The notes beneath the pieces were generated by a model that was not told where the DNA came from, did not search any database, and was given only the letters and a program-made list of their open reading frames with translations. Positions 25,115 to 36,393 of a DNA stretch of 64,000 bases are shown here, piece by piece. Made by a program: the position numbers and the translations under genes. The stretch's first letter is position 1, and each line of letters begins with the position of its first letter. This DNA comes from Epiperipatus broadwayi (lineage: Eukaryota > Onychophora > Udeonychophora > Euonychophora > Peripatidae): the NCBI GenBank assembly GCA_028023455.1, contig JAQFVV010006246.1:6092363-6156362 (forward strand), given 5' to 3'.

Positions 25115-27069
25115 TGTAACGAAATAGCGTTACATGGGATTTGAACCCAGGCATATGAGGTTATATTAAACATATATGTAATTGACGAAATGAATGACAG
25201 GAACAAAACTTTTAAAAAAGCGGTCTTGCTTTAATCATAAACGAGAAACAGCCATTTCTAAAGCATGATCGCAGCTATATAAGAGTACCTGTCAAATTTA
25301 TTGAAATAAAAAAGTAAAAGAGTTTTTTTTATTATTTTGTTTTTTTTTAAGAATAAATCTGTAATCATTAGTTGTAAGTTTTTTTTTTGCATTTTTTAAT
25401 TGAATAAAGAAAGATGAATGATTGAACGCAAGTTTGACATTTTTATTAAATCATTTGAGTCATTTTGAACAAAAGGGGAAAATGAATTAATTAATTTGCA
25501 ATATGTTCTGAAATTCCAAGCGATCTAAAATTATTTTAAACGGGGGTAATTAGTAAATGTAAAATTAGAGAAATTGAAACAATGGGCAAGATATGTGTTG
25601 GTACACCTAGATAAAATAAGCCGAATTTAGAAACAGAGGTGAGAAAAAGTGTACACTGCTATTGTACAACTCAGACTTCTGTCTCCAGCGAAACAATACC
25701 TGAAAAAATGGTCAAATTGAGTTAAATTCCAAAGTAATGCAAACGATCCCAGAAATCACTGAATTGAGTTAATACTCGATGGACTTATAAGATGAAGGGA
25801 CTCACAGGTGCATGGGAGTGATTGGGTGAAAAAAATTCAAGGTGTAAGGGCGGGAAGGAAGAGATCAAAAAGGCCGGACAGCGCTTTTAAAGATTATTAA
25901 AAATTAGAATTAGAAGAAATAAAATCTAACTTTCGTGTAGAAATATAACGGAGATGCGTTGCTGAACCTAAAATTCGCGGCTTGACCGCCGGACCTCCAT
26001 GTCCAGCTCAGCTGATTGCCCCTAGGATGCTCGTAACACCGGAGAAACTTCACATAAGGACCACACACGCTTTTGAGACCTCGCAAATTGCCAGAATGCT
26101 TCGTTAAAGAAGAAATCATCGCTCAGGATCCCTCTTACAGTCTTTCTACGTTCTACAGGTAGCTATCTTTAAATTATCGTACTCACTTATGCACCAAAGT
26201 AAAATAACTTTAAAAACAAGAACTATTAAAACATTAAGCTAAAATGATAAAGTTACTCATGACCATTAATGAACGATTAGAGAACCTAACCAAATAAGTT
26301 TGTCTACAGATTAACATTCTTTAAAATATGTGCGAAGTCACCTTGAAATCTATATTTAAATTATCTCGGCTTGCCGGTCATATACCTGCATGAATTGTTA
26401 TTAAACAGATTAAAATAAAACATTTATTTAACTAGTATTTTTGTTATTAATTGCTTGGAATTTCAACATAAATTTATATAATAGGGAATGAGTGCTGGAG
26501 CGATCAAATTTGTTTGTATATGAATGAATGCATTTGATATTTTTGGTGTTGGGATTTGATTATATTTATGTTTATGTTTATCATGCTTTCTTAGATTAAT
26601 ATTAAGTTTTGATTAATTTATTCTGTGGGATATAGAGCGGGCCCTCATATGATGTCTGATTGATCGTGACTGAAAGATCACATATACGATGTAATTTGAA
26701 AGGTGATATTGGCTGTGTTCGTTTCTTGCTTCCGACTGGAGTGATGCACGGGCAGGTTTCGTGATATAGTTGAGTGAGCTTATGCACATACATGGCGGAC
26801 TCTTATAAAAGTTCTCCTGGCACCTACTACTTGGATTCAATCCGAATTTATGTATAAAATAAATAAAAGCGTACGTGTATATGTGTTTGAAATTATCTTC
26901 ACAGAACATTAGGTAATTCCCCAGACGCAAGAAAACAGCAGGTTCATAGAAGTGAACCATCAACCAAAACACGAGAATGTCCCCGTAGGAATACGGCAAA
27001 AGCGTCCAGATATATAGGACGTGACTTTACTGGGCTTTCGGTACGGAGGCCGGTGGTGGGGTGGTTACA
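25115..27069 (+). repeat. 5' LTR of the 25115-31844 element
   Basis: 1955 bp. Just inside the end, TAACG-AAATAG-CGTTA forms a small hairpin, followed by GGGATTTGAACCC, which on the minus strand is the T-arm/B-box sequence of tRNA genes. Minus-strand open frames 25910-26119 and 26613-26999 recur in the right LTR but look like chance frames. Confidence 0.9.
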
Positions 27070-27071
27070 TT

Positions 27072-27089
27072 TGGCGCATCAATGTGGCC
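27072..27089 (+). other. Candidate primer-binding site
   Basis: TGGCGCATCAATGTGGCC begins two bases after the LTR. It shares TGGCGC, CAA and GTGG with the lysine tRNA primer site used by the 11937-19519 element but differs at several other positions, so the primer tRNA is uncertain. Confidence 0.55.
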
Positions 27090-27893
27090 CGAAACTATTG
27101 TTTCAAGTGGTTGGACCGACATGGATACAGCTGACGTTTCTAACAACGAAAGCAAATTTAAATAAAGAAACCCCGTGAAGAAACTACATGTAGCGGCCTA
27201 AATAAGGCTCAAAGTTATATATATAAGGGCGCTCGAAATAACAGAATAAATTATCTATTAAAGCGGGGGGAAATTTTCGGAATCACCATAAAATAAAATC
27301 ATTAAACGTTGCTTAAGGGAGTGGGAAAGGGATTTAGTTCTCTTATTAGCACTAAAATAATCAAGCGTCCAAATATACTTGATAGTTGTAGAAGGCTGTG
27401 GAATAGCGGGATTCCGTGGAAGAAATATCGTATATTAAAAGGAAGCAAATTCATAAATTAAGTTCTATGTTAAAATTAAATGCAAATAATTTAAGCGCAA
27501 ATAAAAAAAAAATACATCGTTAAAAGACATATTTATATTCTTGCACAAAGGAAGTACTGTAACTGGGATCTTGTTAGGAGTTTTGTGTTTTACTTAAAAA
27601 AGAAAAAGGGGCTAAAGAAAGAAGTCAACATAGCATATATATATAAAGACGCATATAACCATATAATAGATATAGCCGCACATATAATCGATAGCTGCTG
27701 AATAGAAATGGAGGGAACAGAGGGACCTGGGATAGTATGAGCGATAGAAACCAAATTGGAGGAATGACAGGAGCTGTGGGAATTTTGAAGGGCAAGGAGC
27801 ATCTGAGAATAGGATAAGACAGTCAGTGGGACCCGCGGAGTAGTAGGTAATGAGCTGTGGATTACTATATATTATAAATCAGATATTAAACAA
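27090..27893 (+). other. Leader between primer site and gag
   Basis: No open frame of note. This is the 5' untranslated leader position of the retrotransposon; it is more GC-rich than host DNA. Confidence 0.5.
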
Positions 27894-29003
27894 TGGAAGA
27901 AAACCCAGATGAAAGCATGTGGGAACAGATGGGGGAGAGTCCAATACAATTTAAAAAACAGGATATGGAGAATGAAGGGGATATTAAAACATTAATAAAG
28001 ATGATGACGCAAATGATGGCCGAAATTGAGGGAAGATAGAGAAGAGCGTAGAAAAGATAGGGAAGAGTTTAAAGAGGAGATAAGGCAATTACTCAGGGGA
28101 AAGGAAGTGAAGTCAAAAGAGAACAAAGGGGAAGATAGTAGCTTAGCCAATGTTGAGGAAAAAATAGACCAGAATAGGATGGAGATGGACAAAACGAAAA
28201 CAGACCTGAACGATCTAAAGGAAAGGGTAGAGATACTAATGGATGATGTAGAAAAGGGAAATAGGCATCAAGATGCGATGAAGGAAGCTATCAGGCAGAC
28301 GGAGGAGGCGTGTCAGGAAATTAGACAACACCAGGATGAAGTCCGAGAGGCACTGGGAGAGGGGGGACAGAGAATCCAAACGATTGAAGCAGACCAGGGA
28401 CATGGGAATGTGGGTAGAATGATGGAAGAGATGGAGAAGAGATGGGAAAGGCAGATGTTGCAACGGGACACAAGTCGTGTATGGGCGGAGAGACAGATGA
28501 AGATAGAAATATTTAGGGCAGGAGAAAACGAAAACCCAATGGACCACCTCGAAAGCGTCAGGAATCTGTTTGGAGAACCAATGGCGCGAGAACCTGACCG
28601 AATAAATATTGCAAGCGGATACCTACAGGGCCCAGCAAGAGACTGGTGGAGGATGCTGGAATTTAAACCCCGGTCATATGAGGAATATAAGGAAGAAGTT
28701 TTGCGGTGTTTCTGGAACACAGCACATCAAGAAGGGACTTATTTTAGAATCACCAGGGAGAAATATGGGGGAAGGCCCAGTGAGACGGCCACTCAGTTTT
28801 ATTATAGGCAGGTGGCAAGCCTTCAACAATTGCCTGTGTACCATATGACGGAGACGCAGATCATCTCAATAATAAGGCACAATATGCCAACCACCCTCAG
28901 ACACATGATGCTGGGAAGGGATTGTAAAGGGATCCATAAGATGGGGGAAATGATAGCAAAATTTGAACAAGAAGAGGGGATAGGAGGGCAGATAGAGGTC
29001 TAG
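27894..29003 (+). pseudogene. Retrotransposon Gag with a one-base frameshift
   Basis: Gag is the structural protein that assembles the particle around element RNA. The frame opens with ATG at 27894 (MEENPDESMWEQMGESP, then KTLIKMMTQMMAE) and meets TAG at 28035-28037. The neighbouring frame continues unbroken from about 28026 to the TAG at 29001-29003 (about 325 residues). One extra T near 28026 explains the break, because the sequence reads smoothly across it. Residues 1-150 are charged and heptad-like (REDREERRKDREEF, DLKERVEILMDDVEKG), predicting a coiled coil. The second half carries a retrotransposon gag domain: IEIFRAGENENPMDHLESV, GYLQGPARDWWRML, then YRQVASLQQLPV and MPTTLRHMMLG. A zinc knuckle is not retained in frame; a Cys/His-containing stretch (CHEPGMTCDMNRH near 29130) may be its remnant. 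Codon use is more GC-rich than in host exons. Confident family, non-functional as it stands. Confidence 0.85.
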
Positions 29004-29877
29004 TAATGAACAACCCAGAAAACGAGTACCACCAGACCGATACTAACCTATAGGACGGAGGGAAAATGAATTGACGACCGTGGATATCACAAAGACAAAT
29101 GTTTAAAGGAACTCACATGGGAAATAGATGCCACGAACCGGGAATGACCTGTGACATGAATCGACATATGATATTGGAAATGGAATTAATAAAAAAAAAA
29201 GGGGAAAAAGGAAAAGGGAAGATAACTATCACCAAGCCTAGGGTGTAACATATAAAACAAACAGGTCAACCGCTCGCAAAGCAGCCTGTAGTGTGTAGAG
29301 CCAATGTGTTGGTGAATCGACCTGGGAGTACCCTGCAAGACCAGGAGAAGGCTGGCACATGACACTGGCCCAACTTAAGTGCGGAAAATCACGCAACACA
29401 TTTCATTAGAGTTCTTGCCAGCTCACTTCCCAAAACTTCGTTATTGCTGGGCAGATCAGACTTTCTAAAATCTTAAATAGAGATCGATCGTATTCTGTAT
29501 AGGGGACTTCGGAAAGGTCCATCCCCATACCTCCTGTCAGGGATGCATGAAACCCATTGGCCATTGTCATCAATCGTGGCAGACCCTAGATTACCAGATA
29601 GTTTTTTCTCTGTTAATAGTCGTTGTAAAAAGAAGTCTGACTGCAGAGCACCTGATCCAAATTTTAAGGGAAGGCGGAGCCGCAGACAAACAGCCGGGAA
29701 AGCCGCCATAATGGGACCCGTATCGCACAGAAGAAAGGAGGACGTTGGGTCGATTCATTGAACACTGCACAGAGAGAAATGATTAAGGGGACTTTCAATG
29801 CAAGGGCACTGAAGAGGGCCGAATAACTTGGCTCCTTCTCAGAGCTAAAATCCGCAACCTCGGATTTTACTCTACAC
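29004..29877 (+). other. Post-gag remnant of the LTR element
   Basis: In all frames it is broken by stops. Apart from the Cys/His remnant near 29130, no protease, reverse transcriptase or integrase motif is seen. Overlapping open frames on both strands around 29473-29761 are mutual shadows and show no family features. Confidence 0.5.
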
Positions 29878-29891
29878 CGGGCGGGGAGATA
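29878..29891 (+). other. Candidate polypurine tract
   Basis: The purine-rich stretch CGGGCGGGGAGATA ends directly before the TG of the 3' LTR. Confidence 0.55.
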
Positions 29892-31844
29892 TGTAACGAA
29901 ATAGCGTTACATGGGATTTGAACCCAGGCATATGAGGTTATATTAAACATATATGTAATTGACGAAATGAATGACAGGAACAAAACTTTTAAAAAAGCGG
30001 TCTTGCTTTAATAATAAATGAGAAACAGCCGTTTCTAAAGCATGATCGCAGCTATATAAGAGTACCTGTCAAATTTATTGAAATAAAAAAGTAAAAGAGT
30101 TTTTTTTATTATTTTTTTTTTTTTTTAAGAATAAATCTGTAATCATTAGTTGTAAGTTTTTTTTTTTTTGCATTTTTTAATTGAATAAAGAAAGATGAAT
30201 GATTGAACGCAAGTTTGACATTTTTATTAAATCATTTGAGTCATTTTGAACAAAAGGGGAAAATGAATTAATTAATTTGCAATATGTTCTGAAATTCCAA
30301 GCGATCTAAAATTATTTTAAACGGGGGTAATTAGTAAATGTAAAATTAGAAAAATTGAAACAATGGGCAGGATATGTGTTGGTACGCCTAGATAAAATAA
30401 GCCGAATTTAGAAACAGAGGTGAGAAAAAGTGTACACTGCTATTGTACAACTCAGACTTCTGTCTCCAGCGAAACAATACCTGAAAAAATGGTCAAATTG
30501 AGTTAAATTCCAAAGTAATGCAAACGATCCCAGAAATCACTGAATTGAGTTAATACTCGATGGACTTATAAGATGAAGGGACTCACAGGTGCATGGGAGT
30601 GATTGGGTGAAAAAAATTCAAGGTGTAAGGGCGGGAAGGAAGAGATCAAAAAGGCCGGACAGCGCTTTTAAAGATTATTAAAAATTAGAATTAGAAGAAA
30701 TAAAATCTAACTTTCGTGTAGAAATATAACGGAGATGCGTTGCTAAACCTAAAATTCGCGGCTTGACCGCCGGACCTCCGCGTCCAGCTCAGCTGATTGC
30801 CCCTAGGATGCTCGTAACACCGGAGAAACTTCACATAAGGACCACACACGCTTTTGAGACCTCGCAAATTGCCAGAATGCTTCATTAAAGAAGAAATCAT
30901 TGCTCAGGATCCCTCTTACAGTCTTTCTACGTTCTACAGGTAGCTATCTTTAAATTATCGTACTCACTTATGCACCAAAGTAAAATAACTTTAAAAACAA
31001 GAACTATTAAAACATTAAGCTAAAATGATAAAGTTACTCATGACCATTAATGAATGATTAGAGAACCTAACCAAATAAGTTTGTCTACAGATTAACATTC
31101 TTTAAAATATGTGCGAAGTCACCTTGAAATCTATATTTAAATTATCTCGGCTTGCCGGTCATATATCTGCATGAATTGTTATTAAACAGATTAAAATAAA
31201 ACATTTATTTAACTAGTATTTTTGTTATTAATTGCTTGGAATTTCAACATAAATTTATATAATAGGGAATGAGTGCTGGAGCGATCAAATTTGTTTGTAT
31301 ATGAATGAATGCATTTGATATTTTTGGTGTTGGGATTTGATTATATTTATGTTTATCATGCTTTCTTAGATTAATATTAAGTTTTGATTAATTTATTCTG
31401 TGGGATATAGGGCGGGCCCTCATATGATAAGTCTGATTGATCGTGACTGAAAGATCACATATACGCTGTAATTTGAAAGGTGATATTGGCTGTGTTCGTT
31501 TCTTGCTTCCGACTGGAGTGATGCACAGGCATGTTTCGTGATATAGTTGAGTGAGCTTATGCACATACGTGGCGGACTCTTATAAAAGTTCTCCTGGCGC
31601 CTACTACTTGGATTCAATCCGAATTTATGTATAAAATAAATAAAAGCGTACGTGTATATGTGTTTGAAATTATCTTCACAGAACATTAGGTAATTCACCA
31701 GACGCAAGAACATAGCAGGTTCATAGAAGTGAACCATCAACCAAAACACGAGAATGTCCCTGTAGGAATATGGCAAAAGCGTCCAGATATATAGGACGTG
31801 ACTTTACTGGGCTTTTGGTACGGAAGCCGGCGATGGGGCGGTTA
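29892..31844 (+). repeat. 3' LTR of the 25115-31844 element
   Basis: 1953 bp. It is nearly identical to the 5' LTR except for scattered changes and a missing terminal CA, where it runs into the duplicated flank (GGTTA then AATACTGTGAAG). Confidence 0.9.
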
Positions 31845-32028
31845 AATACTGTGAAGATTCAGTTTATTGTTTTAAAGACTGCCAAGTCCTAATCAATGTT
31901 CTCTCTAAGAATAGACTGTCTCTGAGTTAAAAATACAAGAGCTGAGCACACTGAACAGACCACAGCAAAAAAAAAAAATCCATTAAAATTTAACATTTAT
32001 TTGCACATTTATAAATAAAATAGTTTAT
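31844..32028. repeat. Right copy of the 185-bp duplication
   Basis: Second copy of 24929-25114, here continuous with the body of the hAT element (AATAGTTTATATATAATG). It is therefore the copy still attached to the rest of the target. Confidence 0.85.
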
Positions 32029-32158
32029 ATATAATGAAATATTATAGAACATAACTTTAAATAATAACAAACTCAAAAATAATAATTAGATGGTTATTTT
32101 TTATTGTTCTTTATGGTTTATTCAAATTTTATAAACTTTGTCTAAGTTTATTTGCTTT

Positions 32159-32885
32159 TCATATAATACTAAATCATTCATGCACTTTACTACTGACTGA
32201 TACACAATGCTTTATTTACCACCCTCTTTTACAGTTTCGATTGCCCCAGCAATTTTCTTCAGAACTACAAAATAATACAAACATATGAATATAAATATAC
32301 ATGAACTTATAATTTACATTCTATATATATATCTTATAATCATCATCTATCTATTACCTTTTAAATATATAATTTTTTACCGTTTTTATATTCTATATTT
32401 TATTTTATTCTTATTACTCTTTAAATACTTAACTCTAACTTAATATCTTTTACATTATTATTATTATTTTACTAACAATCAATATTTATAATTTATTCCT
32501 TCAATAATTTATAATTTATTTTAAAATGTGTTTAAAATAATAATATTATAGATTAAAATAAATGAATAATTATAAATATTGATTGTTAGTAAAATAGTAA
32601 TAATAATAATAATAATGTAAAATATAAAAGGTATTAAGTTAAGAATAAAATAAAATAAAGAATAAAAATAGAATATATGTATAGGAAGTTTTAATTAATA
32701 AATAGATGATGATTATAAGATGTATATATAGAATGTAAATTATATGTTCATGTATATTTATATGTTTGTATTATGTTATAGTTCTGAAGAAGATTGCTGG
32801 GGCAATCGAAACTGTAAAAGAGAGTGGTAAATAAAGCATTGTGTAACAATAGTAAAGTGCCTGGATGATTTAGTATTATATGATA
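32159..32885. mobile_element. Foldback element of 727 bp nested in the second hAT
   Basis: Nearly perfect inverted arms of roughly 330-360 bp meet at about 32522. Outer landmarks are CATATAATACTAAATCAT and its complement (ending near 32885). Inner landmarks include GTTTCGATTGCCCCAGCAAT and its complement near 32803. The arms also contain the TAATAATAATAATAA run and its partner. There is no coding capacity. The arm similarity indicates a young insertion or recent gene conversion. Confidence 0.8.
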
Positions 32886-33051
32886 TACATTTGGCAATAC
32901 AATAAGAAAAATTATTTATCTGATTTTCTGGACAAGATACAATGCTTAATTTTTATTAAATTATCCAAATGTTCATTTTGATTTTATTGCTAAAACCATG
33001 TTCATAATCAGAGCTGGAAGCTTGAAACTTTGCATAAATATTGAAAGTTCT

Positions 33052-34640
33052 TTATATTCTTTGATTTTTTAGACATGTAGCTAAATCATTGAATGATTCA
33101 ATTATTTCAGTTTTACACTTTTCATTTACTAAAAATTTCAAATTACTATATTGTTCTAAAATTGTATCTAAGCTCATATGGTTTTTATCATTATTATTTA
33201 TTATAAATTCACATTTTACAAATAAACATTTTAGTCTGTCTTTTCCATGCTCTACGTTTAAGTTATTTTTCATTCAAAAGGATCCAAGGAATTCCAGTCC
33301 TTTATATCTCCTCTGGAAATCTAATATCTAAATGATTAAAAAGCAGTTGAATAATTTTTTAAATATTGGTGAAGTATCAATATAATCATTGGAATCTAAA
33401 ATAGTATCAGCACCCACACTCCAGCAGATGTTAACTGGATACTGCATTCTTGGTTTATTAATTTTTGCTTTTGCAAATTGGTGTGCATTCATTGATGATT
33501 ATTAGTTTTTGCAAAGTTTTGTTTAATGCTAATAATTCCACAAATATATTTTGAAGAATCATACATGCTACTCAATATTGTGGGTTTTTTTTAAACAATA
33601 CTTATTTATAAGGTCATTAAATTCTTCAACTTGTTCTGTACAGTAACTTATTGAAATAACAAAATTTCATGCCACAATTAGTACAAACTATGGAAATATC
33701 TATCTTAATTCATTAAGAGGTCTGAAATGATATAACAATAATTTCTGAAATGGTGGCAATTGTTTAAAAATTTCAATTCTTGTAGATGATATCATTAATA
33801 AATAGAACCTGTTTCCATGCATCATCTATTCCTGAGATTTTTACTGTGAGCCACACAGTCTATTGAATTAAATGTAAAATATTATCTCATAGACAAGCAG
33901 CTACATCATTTGTTTTTCCTAACACTACAGAGGTAAACATAATCATTTTTTGTAAATCAAAATTATTCTCTCTATAAAACTTTTTTATTCTTATTACAAT
34001 AGATTGACTATCATATGAAATAAGTTTAATAATGCTGACAAATTTTGTTTGATAGCTGGATTCAAACTGTGATCAGTATTTTATACATAATAATTTCTTC
34101 TTTTACTGAAATATCCCTACTTTCATCAACTATCAAACAATAAAATGAAGATGTTCGAACTTTATCAATAATCACATGTATGATTAAATTTTACATTCTA
34201 TGAATTCAAAGGAATAATTCTTGCTATATCATGATTTGAGAATATTAACATTTTCCTACATGATAATGTAGAGAGTGCATAGAAAGCATTGATGAATTGA
34301 TAATTGCTAGGATACAGTGTTTATTAGAATTTTAATAATGTTTTTGCTGTTTTCTTGTGTTCACCATTTTCTAATCTGAGATTAGGTTTTTCCAAATTTT
34401 CAATTACAATTCTCAAAATTCCTCCATTTTATTTTGGATGGCAATAACTGAAACAATATGAAATTTTTGACTCAAATGTCATTTTAAATAGTCTATTTTC
34501 CATTCGGCCTATTTTTTTTTGCTGGTAATGAATTCACCATTTGAATTTGACTGACAGCAAATTTTACAAATGACATCATCTACATTGCTTCCCCAAGTTT
34601 AATATGTTTACAATTTTTGATGACAATGGCATTTCAGTTT
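33052..34640 (-). pseudogene. hAT transposase fragments
   Basis: The enzyme would cut and paste the transposon in the nucleus. Reading the minus strand from right to left, a zinc-finger-like piece appears near 34590-34530 (DDVICKICCQSNSNGEFITS). Further on is SSFYCLIVDESRDISVKEEI near 34160-34100, which corresponds to the catalytic-core start (IVDE[ST]RD) of hAT transposases. A last open piece is 33052-33273 (73 codons: ILEQYSNLKFLVNEKCKTEI, SFNDLATCLKNQRI). Many stops and frameshifts separate them. Catalytic residues after the first Asp cannot be traced. The assignment rests mainly on the VDESRD motif and the flanking hAT termini. Confidence 0.6.
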
Positions 34641-35262
34641 CAACTGACGAGGATAACTAACAGTTCGATGACTAAAGATATCCTCAAGTTTAATACAGTA
34701 GTTATAATTTTTAATGATGATAGCATTTCAGTTTCAAACTGATTGGGAGAGTTATTCATTTTTAAATTCATTTTTTCTTACTTTTAGATTGACTTATTGA
34801 ACATTTCAACATTTGTAGGGCTAAAATAAAATATTTAAATGTTGGATGATTTTTTTTAAAAATTACAATAAAAAAAGACTCATCACAACTCCAACTGAAA
34901 TAACAATCACTTCAAATATCCTGATGTGGTAACAGCCACCAGAGGAAAGGCACTGCTTGAACAGTGCTGTTATATATAGGATAAAATGTAATAGTATTCA
35001 AATCTATTTTTAGTTATTTTATGGTACACAACACTATTAAACTGAAGTTACATCCCTGCTTCCACTGGATGTACAGATTAATTCTATTTATTAATCCTTT
35101 TTATCAAAATTATTCATTTGGATTCAACTTTATGTGTTTAAGCATAAAACCAAATGGATGAATACTTCGAATATTGGAATGTCTAGAGTGTGCAAAACTT
35201 GCTGAGTAGTTTGTAGGCTTTCAAAATTGCTGTGCCATTGCACAGTGTAGAGAGAACATTGA

Positions 35263-35859
35263 TTCCCAATAATTAATTCATGATAATTTTCATCTGGAAG
35301 TGATTAATGTAATTTTTGATTTGGTCAGGTATAATAAATTGAAAGCGATCTATTGATCAAGATTGATTCTCAAAAGTTGTGAATAGTTAAGCATAAAACT
35401 TGGGAGATTATGGGAAAATGTTATTTATTAAATACTATGAAGGTACAATTTACTGTATTAAAGATTGTCAAGTCCTAATATTAATGTATGTAATTTTCAT
35501 CTGGGAATACCACATATAATCCTTGATTTGTTTAGATATAATAAACTGAAGGTGATGTATTGCTCAGGATTAATTTTTTAGAGTTGTGACTAAGTAAGCA
35601 CAAATCTTGGGAAGTTATGAGAAAAATTTTGATAATCTGTCATATAGACAAGTATATCCCTGGAATCTTTCATGATGGCATCCAGATAGTAATAATAAGT
35701 ATGAAGTAAAAATAAATTTGTATGGTATCCTGTAAAGAGTGAAACAATATAGATAGACTTAGAGACTGGGTATTGAGGGCTAGAATAAGTATTTCTTTAT
35801 TATACTATACTTATCTGCAAATGTATCGTGGTGTATAAATATCATAATCAATTTTGATC
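35263..35859. repeat. Tandem duplication next to the hAT, with an unoccupied insertion site
   Basis: 35278-35425 and 35488-35640 are diverged copies of one unit: AATTTTCATCTGG, AGATATAATAAACTGAA-type, and GCATAAAACTTGGGAGATTATG against GCACAAATCTTGGGAAGTTATG. The segment 35427-35478 matches the left flank of the hAT (AAATACTATGAAGG to GTCAAGTCCTAAT), and continues without any transposon, so it looks like the pre-insertion state of the target. Confidence 0.65.
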
Positions 35860-36393
35860 ATTATAAAACTATTAAGACGAAACTCTCTCCAAGTTTATTC
35901 TATTTTCTCAAATCCATAGCTTTCTCCCCAACATCACCCCAGAAAATTTTATCTTATCCAAATATCTTACATTTGTAGTCTTTTTTATAAGTTTACAATG
36001 TCTTATGATACAATTTGAGATTTCAATTTTCCATATAATGTGATTTTTTCTGGAAACAGTTCTAGCCCAACTTAATTTTAATCTTTTTAATCCTTTTATA
36101 CTAGAAATACATATTTGTTTTCTTTCTCATATATTTTGCTTTCAATCCCTCCTTGTAATGCCAATTTACATCTTTTTGTACTTTACTGTGTGGTATGAAA
36201 TTTCAGTTGTATTCTCATCCTTGGTGTTCGCCTTAAGATGGCGTTGATGCTAATCAAAAACATATACATATAACGATTCCGGGCCGGACCTAAATGATCG
36301 ATTTGATCTAAAAAGATCTGATTTCTTAGATTTGTAATAAAATATTCTACTAACTAATACTATTATATGATGTTAGTTTTTTTTCATTTTTGT

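Larger units (their letters stand above)
25115..31844 (+). mobile_element. LTR retrotransposon with gag but no pol
   Basis: The LTRs at 25115-27069 and 29892-31844 both start TGTAACGAAATAGCG; the left one ends GGTTACA, giving TGTAAC/GTTACA terminal inverted bases. A primer-site-like sequence follows the left LTR at once. A gag gene lies at 27894-29003, and a purine-rich GGGCGGGGAGATA precedes the right LTR. Protease, reverse transcriptase, RNase H and integrase are absent from the 889 bp between gag and the 3' LTR. The LTRs differ only at scattered sites, so insertion is recent. The right LTR lacks its last two bases (CA) and joins directly to a duplicated copy of the left flank, which is abnormal for integrase-made insertions. 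Confidence 0.9.
31894..35262 (-). mobile_element. Decayed hAT transposon (second hAT)
   Basis: The ends are inverted: CAATGTTCTCTCTAA at 31894 and the complement of TTAGAGAGAACATTG-type sequence ending at 35262 (GTAGAGAGAACATTGA). An imperfect 8-bp duplication flanks it: GTCCTAAT (31886-31893) and TTCCCAAT (35263-35270), which match at 6 of 8 positions. The terminal phrase GAGCACACTGAACAG and nearby poly(A) are typical of one invertebrate/vertebrate hAT group with TGTTCCCTCTAAG ends. Inside, minus-strand fragments of a transposase persist (see 33052-34640). A long foldback element sits inside at 32159-32885. The LTR element 25115-31844 interrupts the extreme left end. Confidence 0.7.

Noticed and set aside
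25130-25160. tRNA gene on the minus strand
   Set aside because: Only the T-arm-like sequence is present; no acceptor, D arm or anticodon arm can be folded. Kept as a B-box-like observation.
26613-26999. Minus-strand 128-codon frame in the LTR, with a counterpart at 31420-31776
   Set aside because: Present only because the two LTRs are copies; no family motif, and it lies in LTR sequence of the opposite coding strand to gag.
28313-28720. Minus-strand frames overlapping gag
   Set aside because: Antisense of a clear plus-strand gag domain; Ser/Leu-rich composition is the usual shadow pattern.
29473-29761. Overlapping frames on both strands after gag
   Set aside because: Each is the shadow of the other and neither shows protease, reverse transcriptase or integrase motifs.
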